From: Acidilobaceae archaeon | GTDB lineage: Archaea > Thermoproteota > Thermoprotei_A > Sulfolobales > Acidilobaceae | DNA length: 20,596 bases | Reading direction: 5' to 3' | Assembly (NCBI GenBank): GCA_027034115.1 | Contig: JALVJB010000190.1 | Coordinates: 1 to 20,596 of the forward strand | Notes under the pieces: generated by a model | Told to the model about the DNA's origin: nothing | What the model saw: the letters and a program-made list of their open reading frames with translations, nothing else | Databases searched by the model: none | Program-made: the position numbers and the translations under genes | Shown: piece by piece, positions 15,329-20,596 of the stretch | Position numbering within the stretch: position 1 is the stretch's first letter | Layout: every line of letters begins with the position of its first letter

Positions 15329-15379
15329 GTGATAGATTTGTTTTTTATCTACGGCCCTCTAATTATAGGTGGGGGGTGA
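15329..15379 (+). other. 16-codon ORF (SD-GTG ... TGA) in frame with the kinase: interrupted N-terminus or leader peptide
   Basis: GTG at 15329-15331 is preceded by GGGGGTGA at a 6-nt distance and encodes MIDLFFIYGPLIIGGG before TGA at 15377-15379. The kinase reading frame resumes directly after the TGA and stays open to 17908. The peptide plus the codons after the TGA aligns with the start of the following Ig-like repeat (GP...GGG-x-ILLRKTASASIGGDQ against AP...PGEKKELLAKFSYDDGD). It may therefore be the true N-terminus, broken by a nonsense codon or a sequence error. The alternative is a leader ORF: the TGA lies in a second GGGGGTGA (15372-15379), again 6 nt before an NTG codon (CTG 15386). 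Confidence 0.55.
15372..15379 (+). promoter_or_regulatory. Second Shine-Dalgarno-like octamer overlapping the TGA
   Basis: GGGGGTGA here is identical to 15315-15322. It ends exactly with the TGA of the 16-codon ORF and stands 6 nt before CTG 15386, the same spacing as the first copy to GTG 15329. It could allow stop-coupled reinitiation at a rare CTG start. The match could also be chance, in a G-rich run that encodes Gly-Gly. Confidence 0.4.
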
Positions 15380-15385
15380 ATTCTT

Positions 15386-17908
15386 CTGCGGAAAACTGCC
15401 TCAGCATCCATTGGCGGCGACCAAATAGCTACTAAAACAGTTAAAGTAATACTTGGTAAAAAGGAGAAAACCGTCGAGCTCCCCGTAATCTCTCCCAAGA
15501 TAGAGGGAACACTTACCGTTGACGCCCCGGACGAGGCTTACCCCGGGGAGAAGAAAGAGCTCCTAGCTAAATTCAGCTATGATGATGGCGACCTTGACTC
15601 GGTCAATGTTAAGTTATACGTCGATAAAAACCTCATCAGGGAAGCAAGGGTTACTAGAAAGGGCCTAACGATTGGGAGATCAATGGTTGGCCCCGGCGGG
15701 CATATCGTCGAAGCTGTCGTGAACAATACCCCTTTCAGCCGTGTTGCCGTAGAGGTGAAGAGGAAGAATCCAGAGTTCTTCGTCACTAAAACCTTCAGCA
15801 ACATCTACTATCCGAGCGGGGGAGAGGCCACTATACTCTTCAGGGTAAACCCTCCCAGCTCGAGGGTTGAATCAGTACAGGTTATGGGAGACGCTAAACC
15901 CGAAAGGATAGAGATCGATAATGATAATAAAAAGGTGGTCCTACACTTCAAGGAGGCACCAGCTAATAACAAGATTGACTTAAAGCTAGTCTTTAACGTC
16001 AAGAACCCAGATAATACAAAGGACGCCTTCACCCGCGAAATCTCACTCCCTGTAAAGCTAAGCGACGAGCTCGTCAACAAGTGGGATAAGGAGATAGACG
16101 AGCTAATAGACAAGCTACACAAGGAGGAAACCAGCCTGGCCAGCTGGATAACGCAAGCGAAAAAGAAGCTGAGGGATTGCAAAGCCACAGTCGAACCCCT
16201 TGGATACGACTGCGTAGGCCTCGAGGCTGCTCTGGACGAGGCTAAACAAGAGATCTCAAAGTTCGATAACAGCATAAACCGCCTCGTCTCGGAGATCGAG
16301 AAGGAGCCGAGGCTCGAGCTCATACAAGAACTCCTCATGTACGCTGAGCAGTGCAGCGAGAAGGGCAGGTACGCCGGCCTCGTACAATGCTCCCGGATAA
16401 AGGAAATAATCCTCAAACTACTCGAGAAAACATCCAAGAAAGTCGAGAAACTATACGAGGAGCAGAAATACGATGAAGCAATGGCGCTAGGCCAAGCAGC
16501 ACTAAACCTATGCAAAATCAAAATACCAGGCAAGGGAATATACTGCGGCAAGATAGAATCAATACTATCAAAGATAAACGATATCCAGAGATTCCTCGAG
16601 GAAATGATATTCCTATACGTACCCACCTACACCACAACCAAGAAGATAAAAGCCAAGCTAATCGTGAACCACACAGGCACCACAGACATAGACGGGGTAA
16701 GCATAGACCTCTCACCCTCAAAAGGCTACCTGAAAGAGTCCAAGTGGCTGAAGAAGCCGATAACCCTGCCCAAACTACCCCCAGGAGTGAACTTTGCGAT
16801 GGATTTAGAGTTGGAGAGCCTGGTCGAGGGACGAATACCGGTAATGTTCAGGGTGTGCTATAAGAAGTACTGCATAGAGCAGCGGAGGTTCACGACTGTT
16901 GGGAGGATAATGCTCGCCGCCCCCGAGGAGATAGCTGAGGTAGACGTGTCAAACTTCGTCGGCAAGCCTGTGCCGGAGCTCAGGCAGTACCCGTTGGAGC
17001 CGCTTGTCCCCAAGAGGCTGGAGCCCCCGATAACCGTTGGAAAATACCAGTGCACCGGGGTGCTGGCCAGCGGCGGGTTCGCCGCCACACTATTCTGCTC
17101 GAGCAGCGACGGTGAGAAGGCCGTAGTGAAAGTGCCCAGGGAGATACTGCCAAGCCTAATGAGCGGGTTCGGCACCCTGGGGGAGATGGGCGAGGAGAAG
17201 CGGCAGTACGATGAGGAGCTTAAGCTCTTCGACGCTGAGGCGAGGGTGCTCCAGCTGCTCGACCACCCCAACATTATCAGGGTGATAACCTATGGCGTCA
17301 CGCCCTTCCCCTACCTAGTATTCGAGTACTGCGACTACGGCGACCTCTACCGGCTACTGAACAGCAGCCCCAAACCATTGGACCCGAAGACCGCGCTCAA
17401 AGTAATGATACCGGTAGCGGACGCCCTAAGATACGGTCACGAGCACGAGAAGCAAGTCATACACCTAGACGTGAAGCCGAGCAACATCCTGATAGACAAG
17501 AATCTCAGGCCGAGGATCTCGGACTATAATATATCGATGATTATGAGTACTGTGTCGAGGTCTAGTAGGCGTAAGGGTATAGGCTTTACTCCTGGATTTA
17601 GTGCTCCGGAGCAGGTCAATACTAGCTACCCGCCTCCCAGCATGTATAGTGACATCTTCGCCCACGCTGCAACCCTCTACTTCATGCTGGCCAAGCACTA
17701 TGCTTATCCCAGGGAGATGTGGATTCACGATAAGTTCAGGAGCGAGGTAGAATACACTCCGGTTAGGAAGCACAATCCGAACGTGCCGGAGGAGCTAGAC
17801 GCGGTACTAGCATCGGCCCTAAAGATAAACCCAGTCGAGAGGGGATACCAGCTAATGAGGGAGTACATAGCAGACCTAGTAAAAATATACAACAAATACT
17901 ACAAATAG
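15386..17908 (+). CDS. Ser/Thr protein kinase with N-terminal Ig-like domains and Cys-paired helical hairpins
   Basis: Numbered from CTG 15386 the product has 840 residues; the first ATG is at 15683, giving 741 residues but cutting an Ig-like domain in half. Order: remnant of Ig-like domain 1 (to about 35), Ig-like domain 2 (about 39-123, with APDEAYPGE and PGGHIVEAVV), beta domain (about 124-222), alpha-helical region (226-410) with three hairpins whose loops each carry two cysteines (265/276, 323/335, 376/387), another beta domain (412-505), Pro-rich linker, and kinase domain (553-840). Kinase motifs: ASGGF loop, AVVK lysine 582, HLDVKPSN (693-700; the usual Arg is Leu, so a non-RD kinase), DYN in place of DFG (713-715), SAPEQ (740-744). 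No membrane segment is seen. The FHA gene follows after 15 nt. The catalytic residues Lys, Asp, Asn and Asp are all present, so it should be active. The 5' end is anomalous (see the 16-codon ORF). Confidence 0.85.
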   Translation: MRKTASASIGGDQIATKTVKVILGKKEKTVELPVISPKIEGTLTVDAPDEAYPGEKKELLAKFSYDDGDLDSVNVKLYVDKNLIREARVTRKGLTIGRSMVGPGGHIVEAVVNNTPFSRVAVEVKRKNPEFFVTKTFSNIYYPSGGEATILFRVNPPSSRVESVQVMGDAKPERIEIDNDNKKVVLHFKEAPANNKIDLKLVFNVKNPDNTKDAFTREISLPVKLSDELVNKWDKEIDELIDKLHKEETSLASWITQAKKKLRDCKATVEPLGYDCVGLEAALDEAKQEISKFDNSINRLVSEIEKEPRLELIQELLMYAEQCSEKGRYAGLVQCSRIKEIILKLLEKTSKKVEKLYEEQKYDEAMALGQAALNLCKIKIPGKGIYCGKIESILSKINDIQRFLEEMIFLYVPTYTTTKKIKAKLIVNHTGTTDIDGVSIDLSPSKGYLKESKWLKKPITLPKLPPGVNFAMDLELESLVEGRIPVMFRVCYKKYCIEQRRFTTVGRIMLAAPEEIAEVDVSNFVGKPVPELRQYPLEPLVPKRLEPPITVGKYQCTGVLASGGFAATLFCSSSDGEKAVVKVPREILPSLMSGFGTLGEMGEEKRQYDEELKLFDAEARVLQLLDHPNIIRVITYGVTPFPYLVFEYCDYGDLYRLLNSSPKPLDPKTALKVMIPVADALRYGHEHEKQVIHLDVKPSNILIDKNLRPRISDYNISMIMSTVSRSSRRKGIGFTPGFSAPEQVNTSYPPPSMYSDIFAHAATLYFMLAKHYAYPREMWIHDKFRSEVEYTPVRKHNPNVPEELDAVLASALKINPVERGYQLMREYIADLVKIYNKYYK

Positions 17909-17923
17909 AGAGTGTGACCCACC

Positions 17924-18988
17924 ATGGAAGACGGCGAGGAGCCATTCCAGTACTTCATGGTTTGGCAGGCTAAGGGCGAGCTGAGGAAGTACCTGCTGGT
18001 AGAGGGAGAGTACTATCTCGGCAGGCCCATGCCGGAGGATCTCCCGCATAACTATGACATAAGGGATAGATATACGGTTTACATAATACCGGTTCGAGGA
18101 AGACCCTACAGCACAGACATAGTATCGCCTTTCGTCTCGAGGAGACATCTTAAGATAGTTGTCGGTAAAAATAATATCAGCATTATTAATCACGGGCCGC
18201 GAGGAGAGGGAACGAAGAACCCGACATACGTGGACACGATAAACCTTGGCATCAAGAGGAACTCCCTCTCAATTGAAGAGTGCAGAACCCTCTATATTAG
18301 GCTAGGCTTCACAGGCCCCAGCTTCACCATAACCTGTGGAAGCAGGGGTATGAGCATCATAACCCTCCTACCAGGCGCGCCCATCGAGCTGCCAACAAAG
18401 CTCGCCAAAGAGCTCGTGAATTCAGGCATGGCGGTCGAGGTCTATAATAAGGGCGACACCTCCATCATTATGGCCTCCGGCCTAAGCAAGAGAACCCTGG
18501 AGATGATGACAGCCCACGGCATTACAGTCAGGGTCACCGGCACGGATGCAATCATGGAGCACAGGGACATGATTGCGAGGCTAGTATCCTCTTACGCTCC
18601 CGAATACGCTGGCAGGATCGATGAAATCATAACTGGGCTAGCACGGAAGGGGAGCCCAGAAACCTATGTGATCATAGGCAGGCTCTACACGCTGGGGGAG
18701 ATTAAGAGAAACCTGGAAGGCTTCCTATCCCTAATCAATACCGTGGAGACAACCGATACCCGTGTCGAACCCATAATTAGCATTATCTCCGAGCTAGACT
18801 CGATAACAACCTATAGGGACGCTCTAAGAGAGGAGCCCGGCCTTATAGCGCTCTACGAGGACTTCCTAGAGACCGCTAGAATCGACCCGAGGAGCGCTGT
18901 GGCGGTTGAGACTGCTGAGAAGCTGGTAGCCTCGATAGATTTGCTTATGAGGAGGATGGTCAGGAAACTCGTTAAACTATCACGGTAG
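17924..18988 (+). CDS. FHA-domain protein
   Basis: A 354-residue soluble protein. Residues about 8-138 form a forkhead-associated domain: LGR (32-34), SPFVSRRHLKIVV (68-80), then INHGPRGEGTKNPTYVD (88-104), i.e. the GR / SxxH / NxxT...V order of the phospho-Thr binding pocket. A roughly 30-residue insertion separates GR from SRRH. Residues about 140-215 form a small alpha/beta region that I do not recognise, and 215-354 are predicted helical. FHA domains bind phosphothreonine peptides, so the natural partner is the kinase encoded 15 nt upstream (same strand, surely co-transcribed). Sulfolobus ArnA, an FHA protein acting with kinases and a phosphatase in archaellum control, is a functional precedent, though no archaellum gene is visible here. 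The start is ATG 17924, with GTGTGA a few nt upstream. Confidence 0.82.
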   Translation: MEDGEEPFQYFMVWQAKGELRKYLLVEGEYYLGRPMPEDLPHNYDIRDRYTVYIIPVRGRPYSTDIVSPFVSRRHLKIVVGKNNISIINHGPRGEGTKNPTYVDTINLGIKRNSLSIEECRTLYIRLGFTGPSFTITCGSRGMSIITLLPGAPIELPTKLAKELVNSGMAVEVYNKGDTSIIMASGLSKRTLEMMTAHGITVRVTGTDAIMEHRDMIARLVSSYAPEYAGRIDEIITGLARKGSPETYVIIGRLYTLGEIKRNLEGFLSLINTVETTDTRVEPIISIISELDSITTYRDALREEPGLIALYEDFLETARIDPRSAVAVETAEKLVASIDLLMRRMVRKLVKLSR

Positions 18989-19064
18989 CGCCGAGGTTAT
19001 TGGCTACTAAGAGTTTTATCCTTATATTACTATATAACTCTAAGTATACTCGGTTAGGGGAGTT
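18989..19064 (+). promoter_or_regulatory. Promoter and ribosome site of the second secreted protein
   Basis: A 76-bp spacer. ACTATATAACTC with core TATATAA at 19031-19037 is a good TATA box, about 28-34 nt before the ATG. GGGGAG at 19057-19062 is the ribosome site directly before the ATG at 19065. A short T-run (GAGTTTTATCC, about 19011-19021) upstream of the TATA box could end the kinase-FHA transcript. Confidence 0.55.
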
Positions 19065-20596
19065 ATGGCACGCTGGCTTGCAGTGGCAGTACTAGCGATA
19101 GTAATCCTCTCAGCAATACCCCTCCCCGTTCACGCAGGCGCTAGCAATAGGGAGGAATCCTTCAAAGTGATAACTAAAACCCTAGAAGTCCCGCCGCCCT
19201 TAGGCCCGCAAGCAGTAGCGGTAGGAGACGGCTACATAATAGGCATAAGAGACACCTATATAGCAAAGTACCAGCTAAGCGATGGGAGCACCACCGGGGC
19301 AAGCAACCTATCGGGTAGTATATACTCGGAGAAAATATTCCAAGCCAGCATAATCGACAACTTAGTGGTGGCTGCCACAGACAAGGGCTTCTACATCATT
19401 AAAGAAGACCACAACGTAGTTCCACTAAAAGAGGGGAAATACAATCACGGGCTGATACGTACATATAATGACTCCAGCATCTCTTATACCCTATTAGTCT
19501 CGAAACAATATAATCAATACAAATCAGTGCTAATCGTATACAATCCTAGCCTGGAAACTAGCAATAAAACAGTGATGTGGAAGAATAACACTAGAGATTT
19601 CCTAGTGCTAGAGAATGTTAACTTTCTAAGGACAAGCTCGGGGTGGATTGAAGCAGTCACGCTCGAAGGACACTACATCTTTAAAAAGATTATATATTCT
19701 AATACCACAGTCAAAAACCAGGAAGACCTCAAACTAAAATACAATGTGGAGCGGGGGATACTCCTCGACAACGCCTCAAAAACCCCTCAATCATTCATAG
19801 CAATAATAGATAATGGCACAAGCACACTAATTTACGCCATAGAAAGATTAAACCTGACAATCAAGGCCAACTATACTATAAACTCCACTGGCCTCCGCGG
19901 AGCCTTCTTCGACCCAGGGAAAAACAATCTACTAATTATAATTAATAATACTCTATATAACCTGACGTTTGAAAACTCCAAGTGGGTTGAGAAAGGCAAG
20001 CCGCAAAACATACCCATAGAAGAATCCAGCAGGATAGAATTCATCAACTCCACACACCTAATAGCGTATAGCGCCACTACCGGAGTATCCCTGGTAAAAC
20101 TCAACCCGCCTGGAATAGAGTGGACAACCGGGTTCCCAGAGCCTGTTAAAGGCTTCATCCTAGCACCATGGTCTAACGAGTCGGCAAGCATATACCTGCG
20201 AGAGGGAGGCAAGCTCTACATATACGATCTCGCCAGCCTGTACCAGGGTAAGATATCACTCGTCGGGGAGCTTAAGCTGGGAGGGTCCCTCACTTACAGC
20301 TACTTCGACCCGGTGGGCAGGTATCTGCTCCTAATCGTTAAGAAGGACTCTATTCTGCCAAGTTATAACATATTATTAATTAAAAATAATAAAATAAAAA
20401 TGAATCAAACAGTAAACTCCAACGTAATAATAGGTAAATTATTTAATAAAGGAGAAAATGAATATATTGTTTTACTAACGAACAAAAATCCACCATATGG
20501 ATTATATAATATAGCTTTTTGGATATTATCTAATGCCTCTGGGAACCTATCAAAATACCCTAAACCATTAGAACAAACTTATAAAAACATATTCGA
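19065..20596 (+). CDS. Secreted beta-rich protein with N-terminal signal peptide, 3'-truncated by the window edge
   Basis: The frame is open from ATG 19065 to the last base (about 510 residues) without a stop, so the C-terminus is outside the window. Residues 1-25 form a signal peptide (MARW, then an Ala/Val/Leu/Ile core, cleavage likely near PVHAGA). The rest is beta-strand rich with propeller-like short repeats (for example GDGYIIGIRDTYIAKYQLSDG near 57 and FDPVGRYLLLIVKKDS near 413). It has many Asn-x-Ser/Thr sequons, consistent with a glycosylated extracellular protein. I do not recognise a specific family. Its size, secretion and position beside the kinase/FHA genes mirror the propeller protein at 11519-14257, so it may be a second sensor or ligand-binding partner (inference). 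The last 250 bp become markedly richer in A+T (AAT, ATA, TTA codons) than the genes before. Confidence 0.75.
   Translation, partial: MARWLAVAVLAIVILSAIPLPVHAGASNREESFKVITKTLEVPPPLGPQAVAVGDGYIIGIRDTYIAKYQLSDGSTTGASNLSGSIYSEKIFQASIIDNLVVAATDKGFYIIKEDHNVVPLKEGKYNHGLIRTYNDSSISYTLLVSKQYNQYKSVLIVYNPSLETSNKTVMWKNNTRDFLVLENVNFLRTSSGWIEAVTLEGHYIFKKIIYSNTTVKNQEDLKLKYNVERGILLDNASKTPQSFIAIIDNGTSTLIYAIERLNLTIKANYTINSTGLRGAFFDPGKNNLLIIINNTLYNLTFENSKWVEKGKPQNIPIEESSRIEFINSTHLIAYSATTGVSLVKLNPPGIEWTTGFPEPVKGFILAPWSNESASIYLREGGKLYIYDLASLYQGKISLVGELKLGGSLTYSYFDPVGRYLLLIVKKDSILPSYNILLIKNNKIKMNQTVNSNVIIGKLFNKGENEYIVLLTNKNPPYGLYNIAFWILSNASGNLSKYPKPLEQTYKNIF

Noticed and set aside
15377..15379. TGA as a selenocysteine codon in the kinase
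   Set aside because: Selenocysteine use is not known in this group of Crenarchaeota, no stem-loop is evident, and the site aligns with Glu/Lys rather than Cys in the neighbouring repeat.
15577..15590. ATGATGA-like C box on the plus strand
   Set aside because: It lies inside the kinase coding frame (Asp-Asp-Gly codons) and I did not find a matching D box.
15808..16626. 272-codon minus-strand open frame opposite the kinase gene
   Set aside because: Ser/Leu-rich translation without motifs; the plus strand has Ig-like and helical structure with archaeal codon use, so this is a shadow frame.
1..20596. CRISPR array, tRNA/rRNA gene or insertion sequence
   Set aside because: No regularly spaced direct repeats, no tRNA-like T-arm/acceptor pairings, no rRNA-like stretches and no transposase-like protein or terminal inverted repeats were noticed on reading both strands; a covariance-model scan would settle small RNAs.

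Overview
The window looks like a hyperthermophilic crenarchaeon (Thermoproteota), probably of the Desulfurococcales type. The reasons are an RNA polymerase Rpo8/RpoG-like subunit, an Sm-like protein of the long SmAP3 kind, an archaeosine transglycosylase split into two genes, a PAN-type proteasomal ATPase, an archaeal class I aldolase beside a PfkB kinase, many TTG/GTG starts, heavy AGG/AGA/ATA/CTA codon use, and short TATA-like promoters. I saw no rRNA, tRNA, CRISPR array or insertion sequence. No gene-free stretch exceeds 300 bp.

Region 1 (1-7000) is information processing and proteolysis. A 5'-truncated Fap7/AK6-like kinase converges on, and overlaps, a membrane-anchored HerA-like ATPase gene that lies downstream of rpoG on the minus strand. 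Divergent from rpoG is an SmAP3-tgtA operon (RNA binding, then archaeosine tRNA modification). Converging on tgtA is a minus-strand operon PAN - C2/PUA protein (the detached TGT tail) - PAC2 protein. The PAC2 protein ends in Ile-Tyr-Met, a proteasome-docking (HbYX) type tail, while PAN itself ends in His-Tyr and lacks one.

Region 2 (7001-11261) is transport and carbon metabolism: an APC amino-acid permease fused to a C-terminal nucleotidyltransferase domain, a class I FBP-aldolase-family gene overlapping a PfkB-family kinase gene, and a convergent FAH-family hydrolase/isomerase gene.

Region 3 (11519-20596) is the most interesting. It reads as a phospho-signalling locus: a secreted, single-pass membrane protein with a seven-bladed propeller and six PGxY-type beta repeats; a PPP-family Ser/Thr phosphatase; a divergently transcribed large Ser/Thr protein kinase with Ig-like and Cys-paired helical-hairpin regions; an FHA-domain protein directly behind it; and a second secreted protein, rich in N-glycosylation sequons, that runs off the window. 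I infer an outside-to-inside sensing system with opposed kinase and phosphatase and a phospho-Thr reader. The kinase gene has a striking 5' end: its coding frame continues upstream through an in-frame TGA to a good Shine-Dalgarno/GTG start. The TGA itself lies inside a second copy of the same Shine-Dalgarno octamer, at the same 6-nt spacing from a CTG. That suggests either an interrupted gene or reinitiation control.
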